Positions 1 to 8,617 of a stretch of 64,000 nucleotides of DNA are shown here, one piece after another. Under the pieces are notes generated by a model. The model ran no database searches, was not told where the DNA came from, and worked only from the letters and a program-made list of their open reading frames with translations. The stretch spans positions 84,359-148,358 of the forward strand of contig NZ_OBMQ01000009.1 in NCBI RefSeq assembly GCF_900217795.1. The letters run 5' to 3'. A program made the position numbers and the translations under genes. This DNA comes from Ureibacillus xyleni (lineage in GTDB: Bacteria > Bacillota > Bacilli > Bacillales_A > Planococcaceae). Each line of letters begins with the position of its first letter. Positions within the stretch are counted from its first letter, which is position 1.

Positions 1-276
1 GTTCCTTATTATTTATACCGTCAAAAAAATATTCTAGGGAATTTGGAAAATGTAGGTTATTGTAAGCCGGGGGAAGAAAGTATCTACAATATTGTCATTA
101 TGGAAGAAGTGCAAACGATTTTAGGAATTGGATGTGGTGCGTCGACGAAATTTGTAAACCCGGACACAGGGAAGATTACACAATTCCACAACCCAAAAGA
201 TCCAGCAGCGTACATCATGACGTTTGAAGAAGCGATTGAGAAAAAAATCAACATGTTAAATGAATTATATAACTAA
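1..276 (+). CDS. hemZ: HemZ, oxygen-independent coproporphyrinogen III oxidase-like protein (3' part only)
   Basis: Open from the first base of the window in frame 1 to TAA at 274-276, so only the last 91 codons are present. The fragment reads ENVGYCKPGEESIYNIVIME, then GIGCGAST, which matches the C-terminal region of the HemZ/HemN-type radical SAM family. The SAM and [4Fe-4S] cysteine motif would lie upstream, outside the window. Family role: decarboxylation of coproporphyrinogen III in heme synthesis. In B. subtilis hemZ sits just before yhaR, and a YhaR-like gene lies downstream here, which supports the name. Confidence 0.85.
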   Translation, partial: VPYYLYRQKNILGNLENVGYCKPGEESIYNIVIMEEVQTILGIGCGASTKFVNPDTGKITQFHNPKDPAAYIMTFEEAIEKKINMLNELYN

Positions 277-278
277 TA

Positions 279-356
279 GAAAAGCCTTATCTTCGCCAAT
301 GCTGAAGATAAGGCTAATAAATTTATAATCCAAAGTTTGGATTATGCTTTTTCAAT
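279..356. terminator. Two successive hairpins between hemZ and the convergent PH-domain gene
   Basis: A hairpin with arms AAGCCTTATCTTC / GAAGATAAGGCT (281-317) is followed by a second palindrome, ATAATCCAAA / TTTGGATTAT (326-347), which is followed by GCTTTTTC. The first serves hemZ or the opposite strand. The second has the better T-run on the + strand. Confidence 0.7.
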
Positions 357-971
357 TTAATTTTTTATAAATAAATCAAATACATCGCCAAAATCTTCAG
401 TTGTATAAGTCTTTGTATTTTCTTTTAGCCATTGGTTCGTGAATTCTGCAATGGCTTTATATGATTCACTAGGTGCAGTTTGGCCATGCCCTGAAGAAGA
501 TAAAGTTCTAGTTGCATAATCAAGACTATCTAGCATAAAGTTTCGATTTTTTTCATTTTCTCTCATCATGCGTTCAATCGTAATTAAGCTTTTATATAAA
601 TCACGAATTTTTTCAGCATAATTTTTATTAATATCAATGCTTAAAGCAGTTTCGCCAATTGTAAATTTAATCTCAACATCAAGGTCGATTGTTCCAGCAG
701 TTTCAAGGGATACATGGCGAATACTATTATATTTATAGTCATAACGTTTCAATGTACGCTTTTTACTAACAGCCGAATCTCCGTCAACATGGATTAATGC
801 TAAATTTGTAAAGCAATATTCATCAGCCTTTGTTTTTATTAGAAAGAAAATTTTCTCCCCTTTTTCATGTAGAACATAATCATCAGCTTCTGTTTTATCG
901 TAATCTTGTGGATCAATTACCTTCCCAATATCTGATAGTCCAAGTGCATCTGAAGCAAATTTCTTTAACAT
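357..971 (-). CDS. PH-domain protein with YvbH-like C-terminal region
   Basis: A 204-aa protein starting MLKKFASDALGLSDIGKVID. The ATG at 971 is preceded by GAGAGG about 8 nt upstream; an ATG 13 codons earlier has no such site. The N-terminal two thirds look like the bacterial pleckstrin-homology domain seen in B. subtilis YvbH (KIFFLIKTKADEYCFTN, then a basic KKRTLKRYDYK). The rest is helical and matches the YvbH-type oligomerisation region (LYKSLITIERMMRENEKNR). No signal peptide or membrane segment is seen. The family has no firmly known biochemical role. Transcribed alone, convergent with hemZ. Confidence 0.75.
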   Translation of the reverse strand: MLKKFASDALGLSDIGKVIDPQDYDKTEADDYVLHEKGEKIFFLIKTKADEYCFTNLALIHVDGDSAVSKKRTLKRYDYKYNSIRHVSLETAGTIDLDVEIKFTIGETALSIDINKNYAEKIRDLYKSLITIERMMRENEKNRNFMLDSLDYATRTLSSSGHGQTAPSESYKAIAEFTNQWLKENTKTYTTEDFGDVFDLFIKN

Positions 972-1160
972 GTGAAATTTCCTCTCTTTCATAAAGTATG
1001 TCGTCTTCATAAGTGTAACATATGCTCTGTGGAAATCATTAATTACTTAACCACACGAATCATTACAAACAGGTCTAAAACTTTCATTGCGTTATCCTTA
1101 AATTTTCGAAAATATGTTAAAATAAAGATAGTTTTAATTCTGATACATAGGAGATAGATT

Positions 1161-1949
1161 ATGTCAATTAATACCATTATTTTCGATTTAGATGATACAT
1201 TATTGTGGGATAAAAAAAGTATTAAAACAGCTTTTGAAAAGACATGTGAGTATGCAGCTACAAAATATGATGTGGACCCTGAAAAGTTAGAAGAAACAGT
1301 ACGTGTTGAAGCTCGCAAACTTTATGAAGCTTATGAAACTTATGATTATACTGTTTTAATTGGAATTAACCCATTTGAAGGACTATGGGGAACGTTTGAT
1401 GATCCAACAGACTCTTTCCAAAAGATGAAAGAAATTGTGCCAACCTATCGTAAAGATGCTTGGACAAATGGACTAAAATCTCTAGGAATTGAAGATGCTC
1501 AATTTGGGGCAGAACTAGGAGAACGATTTGTAGAGGAACGTAAAAAATCACCATTTGTTTATGAAGATACTTATAAAGTGCTCGATGAATTAAAAGGTCA
1601 ATACAAGTTAGTATTACTTACAAACGGGGCACCAAGTTTACAAAATTTAAAACTAGAAATTACTCCTGAAATTCCACCATATTTTGATCACATTATCATT
1701 TCTGGGGACTTTGGTAAAGGGAAGCCAGATGCAAGCCTATTTGAATATATGATGGATAAAGCAGGCATTACGGCAGAAGAAGGAATTATGGTAGGAGATA
1801 ATCTAAATACGGATATTTTAGGTTCATCTCGTATTGGCATGAAAAATGTGTGGATTAACCGAGAAGATAATAAAAATGAATCGCCGGTGAAACCTACATT
1901 TGAAGTGAAATCATTAACGGAATTTAAAGAGCTACTTAAACAATTATAA
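1161..1949 (+). CDS. HAD-superfamily hydrolase, YsaA-like
   Basis: A 262-aa haloacid dehalogenase-type phosphatase. Motif I is DLDDTLL near residue 9 (nucleophile and acid aspartates), motif II is LLTNG near 152, motif III is the lysine in GKGKPDASLFE, and motif IV is MVGDNLNTDILG near 212. The long helical cap between motifs I and II is subclass C1. Size and cap resemble B. subtilis YsaA; the substrate cannot be read from sequence. The ATG has GGAG 7 nt upstream. Single gene, divergent from the PH-domain gene. Confidence 0.85.
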   Translation: MSINTIIFDLDDTLLWDKKSIKTAFEKTCEYAATKYDVDPEKLEETVRVEARKLYEAYETYDYTVLIGINPFEGLWGTFDDPTDSFQKMKEIVPTYRKDAWTNGLKSLGIEDAQFGAELGERFVEERKKSPFVYEDTYKVLDELKGQYKLVLLTNGAPSLQNLKLEITPEIPPYFDHIIISGDFGKGKPDASLFEYMMDKAGITAEEGIMVGDNLNTDILGSSRIGMKNVWINREDNKNESPVKPTFEVKSLTEFKELLKQL

Positions 1950-1958
1950 TTTTATAAA

Positions 1959-1996
1959 GACGTTCTGATTAAAATATAGTCAGAACGTCTTTTCTG
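1959..1996. terminator. Bidirectional terminator between the HAD gene and the YteA-like gene
   Basis: Arms AAGACGTTCTGA and TCAGAACGTCTT enclose an 11-nt loop. They are flanked by T-rich DNA on the + side and A-rich DNA on the other side, so the hairpin can serve both convergent genes. Confidence 0.8.
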
Positions 1997-2677
1997 TTAT
2001 TCTAAGTAATCATATTTTCGAGCTTCTTCAACCTGTCTTCGCGATACTTGTTGAGTTAGCATATCTTTTTCAGATACATGGTATGATTCAAATTCATCAT
2101 TTGCTGCAACTTCTTCGTTATCATCATATAGATCCCCGAAGTCATCAAAATCACCTTCAAAGTCAGAAGGCGTTTCCGATGTACCATATCTTGCAACGAG
2201 TTGGAACGTGTCCTCGTAATCATGAATATCATCTTTATCATCTCGCCCTGAAAACGAATTATCAACAGGAGGGAGAATTACTTGTTCTTCAACAGGACGT
2301 CCCTTTGGAATATCCTTTGCATCGGTATGTTCAATACAAAAGGCTGTATAGGGGAGTGCTTCTAAACGTTCATATGGAATATCTTCATGACATACTTCGC
2401 AAACTCCATATGTACCGTTTTCCATTTTTTCTAGTGCAGCTGTTACTTTTGCAAGTTCATCCTCATCATGTACTTTTAGTGCCATGTCTTTTTCACGTTC
2501 ATAAAGTTCTGTCCCTAAATCGGCTGGATGATTATCGACCATTGATAATTCATCGACAGAATCACGCATACTACCACGTTCTAAATATTCATCATCATAA
2601 TCAGAATCACGAACTAATGACTCCTTTTGTTCAAGAAGTATCTTTTTTAAATGTGATTTTTGTTGTTCAGTTAAAAT
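1997..2677 (-). CDS. YteA-family DksA/TraR zinc-finger protein, probable AUU start
   Basis: A protein of about 226 aa. The C4 zinc finger of the DksA/TraR type is CEVCHEDIPYERLEALPYTAFC. After it comes a long acidic tail (GDFDDFGDLYDDNEEV), as in the sporulation-linked YteA group. The frame extends up to an ATG at 2758, but that ATG lies inside the serA terminator. The only good ribosome site, AAAGGATGTG, sits 6-8 nt before an in-frame ATT at 2677, exactly where YteA homologues begin (ILTEQQ versus MLTKEQ). A GTG at 2686 overlaps the ribosome site and is too close. DNA-binding function is not expected; the family probably acts on RNA polymerase or in sporulation. Confidence 0.8.
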   Translation of the reverse strand: MLTEQQKSHLKKILLEQKESLVRDSDYDDEYLERGSMRDSVDELSMVDNHPADLGTELYEREKDMALKVHDEDELAKVTAALEKMENGTYGVCEVCHEDIPYERLEALPYTAFCIEHTDAKDIPKGRPVEEQVILPPVDNSFSGRDDKDDIHDYEDTFQLVARYGTSETPSDFEGDFDDFGDLYDDNEEVAANDEFESYHVSEKDMLTQQVSRRQVEEARKYDYLE

Positions 2678-2731
2678 GTTGATCACATCCTTTCTTAACT
2701 GTAGTATGAACGAATCGAAGGAAGTTATTAT

Positions 2732-2772
2732 AAAATAAAAAATGACTTTGGAATTCAATCCAAAGTCATCAA
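2732..2772 (-). terminator. serA transcription terminator
   Basis: On the - strand, TGACTTTGGA - TTGAAT - TCCAAAGTCA is followed by TTTTTTATTTT. It lies directly after the serA stop codon and covers the false ATG of the YteA-like frame. Confidence 0.88.
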
Positions 2773-2780
2773 AATGTAAA

Positions 2781-4400
2781 TTATAGGTTAATTGCTTTTA
2801 CTTCATCAATGTTTTCAAGTTGTGCAACGTAAGCTAAATCTTCAGCTGTTACATCGTTATCGATTGTAAGCATCATAACTGCTGTACCACCAACTTGATC
2901 ACGACCTACTTGCATTGTCGCGATATTGATTTCTTTTTCTGCAAGTTTTGTAGCTACGCGGCCAATTGCACCTGGTTTGTCAGTGTTTTTAATGTATAGT
3001 AAGTGACCTTGTGGAATTACGTCAACAACATAATTTTCGACTTTTACGATACGAGCACCTAAACCGTTTAGTAAAGTACCTGCAACCGTGTGTACTTCAT
3101 TTTGTGTTTTCACTTCAACAGTAATTAAGTTTGTGAATCCTTTTGCAGTCGTTGTTTTATGTTCATTAATTTTAACACCAATGCGTTCTGATAAGTAACG
3201 AGCATTTACATCATTCACATGTTCGCCGTGGTTTTTCTTTAATAAACCTTTTAAAGCATTAGAAGTTAATGGGCGAACATCATAGTTAGCTACTTCACCT
3301 GCATATGAAATATTGATTTCTTTTACTGGTTCCGCTGTTACTTGTGATAAAAATGCGCCTAATTTTTCTGCTAAATCAAAGAATGGCTCAACTTGTGCAA
3401 GTAATTCTTTTGGAATTGATGGCATGTTAACTGGGTTTGTTACAGTACCTGTTTTGTAGAATTTAATAATATCGTTAGAAACGTCCACTGCAACAGATTC
3501 TTGTGCTTCAATAGTAGATGCACCTAAGTGTGGTGTTGCAATTACTTGTGGTAACGTTAAAAGTTTGTGATCTGTAGCTGGTTCTTCTACGAATACATCA
3601 AGAGCCGCACCTGCTACTTTACCTTCAACGATTGCATCATATAAATCATCTTCGTTAATAATTCCACCACGAGCACAGTTAATGATACGTACGCCTGGTT
3701 TCATCATGTCGAATTTTTCTTTGTTAAATAAGTTACGTGTTTCTGGTAAAAGTGGTGTATGAACTGTAATAAAATCAGCAGCTACACAAATTTCTTCTAC
3801 AGTAGCTTTTGTTACACCAAGCTCTTTTGCACGTTCTTCAGTTAAGAATGGGTCATAAGCCATTACTTCCATACGTTGACCTTTTGCGCGGTAAGCAACT
3901 TCTGCACCGATACGACCGAAACCAACAACACCTAAAGTTTTGTTTTTAAGTTCAACACCTACATAAGTTTTACGATCCCATACACCATTTTTTAGTGTGT
4001 TATATGCTTGTGGGATATGACGAGCTAGTGATGTCATCATAGCGATTGTATGTTCAGCTGCAGAGTTAGTATTTCCATCTGGAGCATTAACAACGATAAT
4101 ACCGTGTTCAGTAGCGGCATTTAAGTCGATGTTATCAACACCAACACCAGCACGACCGATTAATTTTAAATTTTTCGCAGCTTGGATAATTTCACGAGTT
4201 ACTTTTGTTTGGCTACGCACAAGTAAAACATCAACATCTTCAATTTTTGCAATTAATTGTTCTGGAGTTAAACCAGTATCTACAATCACATTTAAGTTTA
4301 ATTCTGTTTCTTGGCGTAGAGGAAAAATTCCATCTTCACTTAATGGATCAGCAATAAATACATTAATTACATTTGTAGCAGTTTCTAATTTAGTTACCAT
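2781..4400 (-). CDS. serA: D-3-phosphoglycerate dehydrogenase
   Basis: A 539-aa cytosolic enzyme that oxidises 3-phosphoglycerate to phosphohydroxypyruvate, the first step of serine synthesis. The NAD-binding motif [13 protein letters not shown] is near residue 158. The catalytic Arg lies in [13 protein letters not shown], and the His in TPHLGAST. The C-terminal 200 residues hold the regulatory ASB domain and an ACT domain ([20 protein letters not shown]), so this is the long, usually serine-inhibited form. The start ATG at 4400 has AAGGAGAG upstream. It is expressed from a T-box leader that reads serine tRNA charging. serC is not next to it. Confidence 0.97.
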   Translation of the reverse strand: MVTKLETATNVINVFIADPLSEDGIFPLRQETELNLNVIVDTGLTPEQLIAKIEDVDVLLVRSQTKVTREIIQAAKNLKLIGRAGVGVDNIDLNAATEHGIIVVNAPDGNTNSAAEHTIAMMTSLARHIPQAYNTLKNGVWDRKTYVGVELKNKTLGVVGFGRIGAEVAYRAKGQRMEVMAYDPFLTEERAKELGVTKATVEEICVAADFITVHTPLLPETRNLFNKEKFDMMKPGVRIINCARGGIINEDDLYDAIVEGKVAGAALDVFVEEPATDHKLLTLPQVIATPHLGASTIEAQESVAVDVSNDIIKFYKTGTVTNPVNMPSIPKELLAQVEPFFDLAEKLGAFLSQVTAEPVKEINISYAGEVANYDVRPLTSNALKGLLKKNHGEHVNDVNARYLSERIGVKINEHKTTTAKGFTNLITVEVKTQNEVHTVAGTLLNGLGARIVKVENYVVDVIPQGHLLYIKNTDKPGAIGRVATKLAEKEINIATMQVGRDQVGGTAVMMLTIDNDVTAEDLAYVAQLENIDEVKAINL

Positions 4401-4540
4401 AAATAAAACTCTCCTTAGTTTACAAAATATTTTTACTTATTTGTTTAATGTGGACCTATTTTCACTAGTTTAGGGACTAGAAGGAATCTTGTGAAGTTTA
4501 GAAATGGATTAAGAACGTATCTCCTTTCGTTAATAAAATA

Positions 4541-4832
4541 TAAAAAAGCCTTCCACCCCCTACAATGTGTAAGGGGCGAAAGGCTATATTATCAATCTTA
4601 CGCGGTACCACCCTTTTTCGTTGACGAAAATATTTCTACTTTTCGTACAACCTCGAAAGTTCATGCGTAACGTGCATAATTCGGAATGGCATACTAAAAT
4701 TTCCGCCATTCTATTCAGGAGTGGAACATTTATCGTAGAAACGCTGATTCGCACCAACCACCAGCTCTCTATAGATTCTAGAGATAAAGCATGTCTCCGT
4801 CATAATATTTTTTCGTTGATTTAATTGTTAAC
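4541..4832 (-). promoter_or_regulatory. T-box riboswitch of serA, probable serine (UCC) specifier
   Basis: The conserved T-box GGGTGGTACCGCG is on the - strand at 4601-4613. It is followed by a terminator hairpin (GCCTTTCGCCCC...GGAAGGC, then TTTTTTATA) at 4541-4585. The 5' part contains the stem I pattern AGAGAG...GCTGGTGGTTGGTGCGAA. The triplet before TGAATAG on the 3' side of the specifier loop is TCC (complement of 4718-4720), a serine codon, which agrees with the downstream gene. Uncharged tRNA-Ser should favour the antiterminator. Confidence 0.93.
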
Positions 4833-4862
4833 ATCATAATCCTTAATGTTCAGTTATGTCAA
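4833..4862 (-). promoter_or_regulatory. Sigma-A promoter of the serA T-box transcript
   Basis: On the - strand, TTGACA (4857-4862), an 18-nt spacer and TATGAT (4833-4838) sit just upstream of the T-box leader. The match to the vegetative consensus is close. Confidence 0.85.
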
Positions 4863-5196
4863 CAGATTTTAAGAAAAAAATTAATATTAATTATGAAAAC
4901 GCTTAAATTCGACAGCGATTAACGAACATTCTGGATTATATACTTCGGAACATTCGTATTTAGTGAAAGCGTTCGGCATGAAATCATAGCTTTCAATGTG
5001 GCAAAAAGAGCAGGTGAAGTCAGAATATTATTGCGATTGTATAATAATATTATACCCAGAAGGCTATATTCATTATTTTACAATTTACTTGAATAAAGCG
5101 AATTATTAGAAATTGTAGTATGCCACCTGTTTGCAACTAAATGAGTTGGGAAAGATATAAAAAAATAAAGGTGAAATGATAGGAAATCTTGAATAA
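4863..5196. other. 334-bp intergenic region between the serA promoter and the enoyl-CoA hydratase gene
   Basis: AT-rich and without a supported gene. It holds a near-match to the CcpA (cre) consensus at 4893-4907 (ATGAAAACGCTTAAA, one mismatch) and a weaker one at 4963. No promoter for the downstream gene could be fixed with confidence. Confidence 0.5.
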
Positions 5197-5216
5197 TAAA
5201 TGAATACTCATTCATT
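5197..5216 (+). promoter_or_regulatory. FadR-like operator upstream of the enoyl-CoA hydratase gene
   Basis: TAAATGAATACTCATTCA differs at one position from the B. subtilis FadR (YsiA) box as I recall it (TGAATGAMTAMTCATTCA). It can also be read as the palindrome AATGAAT-ACTC-ATTCATT. It overlaps an upstream in-frame ATG, which argues that this ATG is not the start. The same arms occur before lcfB at 29993-30010. Confidence 0.72.
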
Positions 5217-5232
5217 GATAGGGGTGGATTTA

Positions 5233-6015
5233 ATGGCATATGAAACAATTAAGGTAGAGATTGCAGACCGTCGAGCGACATTAACTTTTAATAGACCAGA
5301 CGCAGCAAATACGTTGAATTTATTAATGATGCAAGAATTAGCGGATTGTTTTGAATTTCTAAAGGATAATCCAGAAGTGCAAATATTAGTTATTAAGGGC
5401 GAAGGGAAAGTGTTTTCAGCTGGCGGTGATATCAAAATGATGTTAACGTCCGGTGACCCAATGGACTTTGAAATCATAATGGGCTATTTAAGCCGAATGA
5501 TTCAAGCCTTATATCAACTTCCAATGGTGACGATTGCACAAATCCATGGTGCAGCCGCAGGGTTAGGATTTAGCATAGCTTTAGGCTGTGATGTTATCGT
5601 AGCCGAAGAAAAGAGTAAATTGGCGATGAATTTTATTGGTGTAGGGTTGGTTCCTGATGGAGGAGGACATTTCTTTATGAAGGAACGAGTCGGTGTCCCA
5701 AAAGCAAAGCAAATGATTTGGCAGGGATCTATTTTGGAGCCAAAAGAAGCGCTTAAGATTGGGTTAATTGATCATATTGCTGAAGAAAATGAGGTTGAAG
5801 CAGTTGTTGATCAATTAGTTGGCAAGTTTTTAGCTTCTCCAATATTAGCTGTTTTGGAAACAAAAGCAATTTTACATTCACAAAAATTCCCTGAGCTTCA
5901 AAATGTGCTGATAGCGGAGGCTGAAGCCCAAAAAAGAATGAGAAAAACAGAAGACCATTTAGAAGGCATTAAAGCATTTATTGAAAAGCGGACTCAACAG
6001 TTTAAAGGGAAATAG
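5233..6015 (+). CDS. Enoyl-CoA hydratase/isomerase family protein, YhaR-like
   Basis: A 260-aa crotonase-fold protein. The oxyanion-hole segments are FSAGGDIKMM near residue 65 and HGAAAGLGFSIALGCD near 107. The usual hydratase glutamate region reads VPDGGGHFFM, with D in place of one catalytic Glu, so it may be an isomerase or have another acyl-CoA activity. The start ATG at 5233 follows AGGGGTGG; the earlier ATG at 5200 lies in the FadR-like box. It occupies the position of B. subtilis yhaR, after hemZ. Probably involved in fatty-acid or branched-chain acyl-CoA turnover, induced when acyl-CoA relieves FadR. Confidence 0.85.
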   Translation: MAYETIKVEIADRRATLTFNRPDAANTLNLLMMQELADCFEFLKDNPEVQILVIKGEGKVFSAGGDIKMMLTSGDPMDFEIIMGYLSRMIQALYQLPMVTIAQIHGAAAGLGFSIALGCDVIVAEEKSKLAMNFIGVGLVPDGGGHFFMKERVGVPKAKQMIWQGSILEPKEALKIGLIDHIAEENEVEAVVDQLVGKFLASPILAVLETKAILHSQKFPELQNVLIAEAEAQKRMRKTEDHLEGIKAFIEKRTQQFKGK

Positions 6016-6026
6016 GTATAGCAGAG

Positions 6027-6055
6027 GGTGGTGAACTATGACCACCTTTTTTTAT
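6027..6055 (+). terminator. Terminator of the enoyl-CoA hydratase gene
   Basis: GGTGGT - 8-nt loop - ACCACC followed by TTTTTTT. Confidence 0.85.
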
Positions 6056-6120
6056 TTATGAGCTTACTATGGCTTAGCCTGCGTAAAGTGAGATGAATGG
6101 TTCAACTGTGTTATATAAAA

Positions 6121-6210
6121 CCGATGAAGACAAAAATCGAAGGAGAGTTCGATAAAATGGTATTCATAAAGCCAATAAAGACAAAATCAAAGGAGAAATT
6201 AGAAAATTGC
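6121..6210. repeat. Imperfect direct repeat, two copies about 51 bp apart
   Basis: Copy 1 begins CCGATGAAGACAAAAATCGA (6121) and copy 2 begins CCAATAAAGACAAAATCAAA (6172). Both then read AAGGAGA. They share roughly 30 of 39 positions. No protein is encoded with a plausible start. Function unknown. Confidence 0.6.
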
Positions 6211-6265
6211 ACTTCAACCCAACATAATGCCACAGGTCTAGAAAACATTCTAAATTTTTAAGTGA

Positions 6266-6299
6266 GCGTAAAAAAGACCAAGCAAATTTGCCCGGTCCA
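6266..6299 (-). terminator. Terminator of the yhzD-like gene
   Basis: On the - strand, GACCGGGCAAATTTGCTTGGTC can fold and is followed by TTTTTTAC. Confidence 0.75.
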
Positions 6300-6310
6300 C
6301 TAAAAATAGA

Positions 6311-6496
6311 TTAAACGTGAAATAAAATTAACTTGCCCGAAGAGTTCACAAGACGATGGGTTTTTTCTGCAACGCCTTTTTCTTCAATTTGTTTTTGTCC
6401 TTCTACTTTAGCCGCTTCATCGTTGTTAAAACTCCATACTTCATCGAATAAAATTTCCCCTGTTTTTTCAAATGCTGTGAAACGATAATTCTCCAA
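6311..6496 (-). CDS. yhzD: YhzD-like small protein
   Basis: A 61-aa protein, MENYRFTAFEKTGEILFDEV... ending SSGKLILFHV. Length and the terminal GKLILFH-type motif fit the YhzD family of Bacillales, which has no known function. The start ATG at 6496 is preceded by a GGGGGTTAC-type ribosome site. It lies between the YhaR-like gene and yhaM on the opposite strand, with its own terminator. Composition suggests a soluble alpha/beta protein. Confidence 0.75.
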   Translation of the reverse strand: MENYRFTAFEKTGEILFDEVWSFNNDEAAKVEGQKQIEEKGVAEKTHRLVNSSGKLILFHV

Positions 6497-6664
6497 TTCA
6501 GTAACCCCCTTATTTTAGAAAGATAATACAATTATAAGAGATTCATGGCAATTTATCATAAAAAGTGCACCATGATTTATCGTTAAATAGCAGTTTGCAT
6601 GGTACAATGAAGTTATCGTTTATATAAAGAAAAATGCAATATGATACAAAGGAGTGTTTTCACA

Positions 6665-7603
6665 GTGAAAGGAATAACACAACTCCAGGCGGGGGAACCA
6701 GTTAATCAATTTTTACTAATAAAACAAGCGACAAAGGGAGTTACAACGGTCGGTAAACCTTTCATGACACTCATCTTACAAGATAAGAGTGGGGATATTG
6801 AAGCGAAACTTTGGGACACAAACGAAGATCATGAAAATATGTATCGCCCTGAAGTCATTGTTCATATTGGCGGAGAAATTCATGATTATCGTGGGAAGAA
6901 CCAACTACGAATTAAGCAAATACGCATAGCTCGAGCAGATGAAGGAGTTCAAATTAATGATTTACTTCCTTCCTCCACAACACCAAAAGAACAGCTATAC
7001 GAAGAGTTAACGCAGTTTTTCTTTGAAATTAAAAACGCCAATATTTCTCGAATTACTAGATTCTTAATTAAAAAGTATCAGGCGGAATTAACGGTTTTCC
7101 CAGCTGCGTCCAAAAACCACCACGACTATGCTTCAGGGTTATTAGATCATGTTGTATCGATGCTTCGACTAGGTAGATCTATCTGTGACCTTTATCCAAC
7201 TTTAAATCGAGACCTAATATACTCTGGGATTATTCTTCATGATATTGGGAAAGTAAAGGAGTTAACTGGCCCAATCGCAACGTCTTATACAGTTGAAGGG
7301 AATTTGTTAGGCCATATTACTATTATGGTAGATGAAATTGGTCAAGCTGCAAAAGAATTAGGCATTGATGGGGAAGAAGTTATGGTATTAAAGCATATTG
7401 TTCTCTCTCATCATGGAAAAGAAGAATGGGGAAGTCCGAAAAAGCCGATGATTCAAGAAGCTGAAATTCTCCATTACATTGACAATATTGATGCCAAAAT
7501 GAATATGTTAACAAGAGCATTGTCTAAAACGAAACCTGGAGAATATACAGAAAGAATCTTCGCACTCGATAATCGTTCTTTTTACAAACCAACATTTGAA
7601 TAA
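6665..7603 (+). CDS. yhaM: 3'-5' exoribonuclease YhaM
   Basis: 312 aa. The N-terminal OB-fold nucleic-acid domain ([20 protein letters not shown]) is followed by an HD domain with [17 protein letters not shown] and VLSHHG metal ligands. The C-terminus [17 protein letters not shown] is almost identical to B. subtilis YhaM as remembered. The GTG at 6665 is chosen because AAAGGAG ends 9 nt upstream and homologues start at KGI; the ATG at 6641 lies before this ribosome site. Role: Mn-dependent exonuclease acting on short RNA and single-stranded DNA ends. In B. subtilis it also lies just upstream of prsA. Confidence 0.93.
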   Translation: MKGITQLQAGEPVNQFLLIKQATKGVTTVGKPFMTLILQDKSGDIEAKLWDTNEDHENMYRPEVIVHIGGEIHDYRGKNQLRIKQIRIARADEGVQINDLLPSSTTPKEQLYEELTQFFFEIKNANISRITRFLIKKYQAELTVFPAASKNHHDYASGLLDHVVSMLRLGRSICDLYPTLNRDLIYSGIILHDIGKVKELTGPIATSYTVEGNLLGHITIMVDEIGQAAKELGIDGEEVMVLKHIVLSHHGKEEWGSPKKPMIQEAEILHYIDNIDAKMNMLTRALSKTKPGEYTERIFALDNRSFYKPTFE

Positions 7604-7610
7604 TGATAAA

Positions 7611-7641
7611 GGCACCCAAATGCGGGTGTCTTATTTTTATA
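7611..7641 (+). terminator. yhaM terminator
   Basis: GGCACCC - AAAT - GCGGGTGTC followed by TTATTTTTAT. Confidence 0.8.
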
Positions 7642-7714
7642 TTAAACCTATTATTTAACAATTCTTCTATGTATAATCTAGTAAAATACTAATGATGAAG
7701 AGAAGTGAACGAGG

Positions 7715-8485
7715 TTGCGAGAAACGATTGAGGGCCTTTCTAACGCGGCGATTATAAGAGTTAATACGATATCAAAAAGTAAAATAAGCTACCTTATGTT
7801 AACAATGTTAGGTGGCATTTTTGTAGGGTTCGGGATTATCCTACTAATTACGATAGGCGGTTTACTCGACCCTGTTGAAAGTCCATACATGAGAATCATT
7901 CAAGGGATATCCTTTGGGGTAGCCTTAAGTTTTGTCGTTATGGCAGGGGCAGATTTATTTACAGGAAACCATCTTATTATGGCTGTTGGCACCTTAGAAA
8001 AGCGAACTACTTGGTCGAATACAATTGTCGTTTGGATTTTTAGCTTTATTGGGAATTTAATTGGCTCTGTGCTTTGTGCATTTATGTATTATATGACTGG
8101 ATTACATGAAGGTGATATTGCAGCATATACCGATAGAATAGCTGCGGCTAAAATGAATGCTCCTTTTTTAGAACTTCTGTTTAGGGGGATCCTTTGTAAT
8201 ACTTTGGTTTGTTTAGCTGTTTGGTGTTCTTTTAGACTAAAAAGTGAATCAGCGAAACTTGGTATGATTTTCTGTTGTATTTTTCCTTTTATTACATCCG
8301 GGTTTGAACATAGTGTGGCGAATATGACGCTTCTTTCAATTGCTTTAATGATTCCACATAGTGAACTTGTAACAATAGGAGGATTTTTTGCAAACCTTAT
8401 ACCAGTATCACTTGGCAATATTATCGGTGGCGCATTGGTAATAGGGGCAGCCTTTTGGAATGGTCAGGTGGATAGAAGGAATTAG
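7715..8485 (+). CDS. Formate/nitrite (FNT) family transporter
   Basis: A 256-aa integral membrane protein with six predicted transmembrane helices. FNT signatures are GADLFTGNH near residue 84 and SGFEHSVANM near 193, the two half-helix motifs that carry the pore histidine. FNT pentamers pass formate, nitrite or related small anions; which one cannot be told. The start is taken as TTG at 7715 with a weak GAGG just before it; no better in-frame start with a ribosome site is seen. No pyruvate-formate lyase or nitrite reductase gene is nearby. Confidence 0.85.
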   Translation: MRETIEGLSNAAIIRVNTISKSKISYLMLTMLGGIFVGFGIILLITIGGLLDPVESPYMRIIQGISFGVALSFVVMAGADLFTGNHLIMAVGTLEKRTTWSNTIVVWIFSFIGNLIGSVLCAFMYYMTGLHEGDIAAYTDRIAAAKMNAPFLELLFRGILCNTLVCLAVWCSFRLKSESAKLGMIFCCIFPFITSGFEHSVANMTLLSIALMIPHSELVTIGGFFANLIPVSLGNIIGGALVIGAAFWNGQVDRRN

Positions 8486-8617
8486 AGAGTTAAAACGATG
8501 AAGTTTCCCTTGTTTTTGTTCACTAATATAGGGAAAATGGTTGAAAAGATTGAAAAGTAATATAAGGTTTAATATACTAGAACAGGTCTTACTGATGGAA
8601 AATGGAGGAGATTACGA

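Noticed and set aside
2083..2682. 199-codon open frame on the + strand opposite the YteA-like gene
   Set aside because: His/Leu-rich shadow of an acidic protein read backwards. The opposite strand has a recognisable zinc-finger family.
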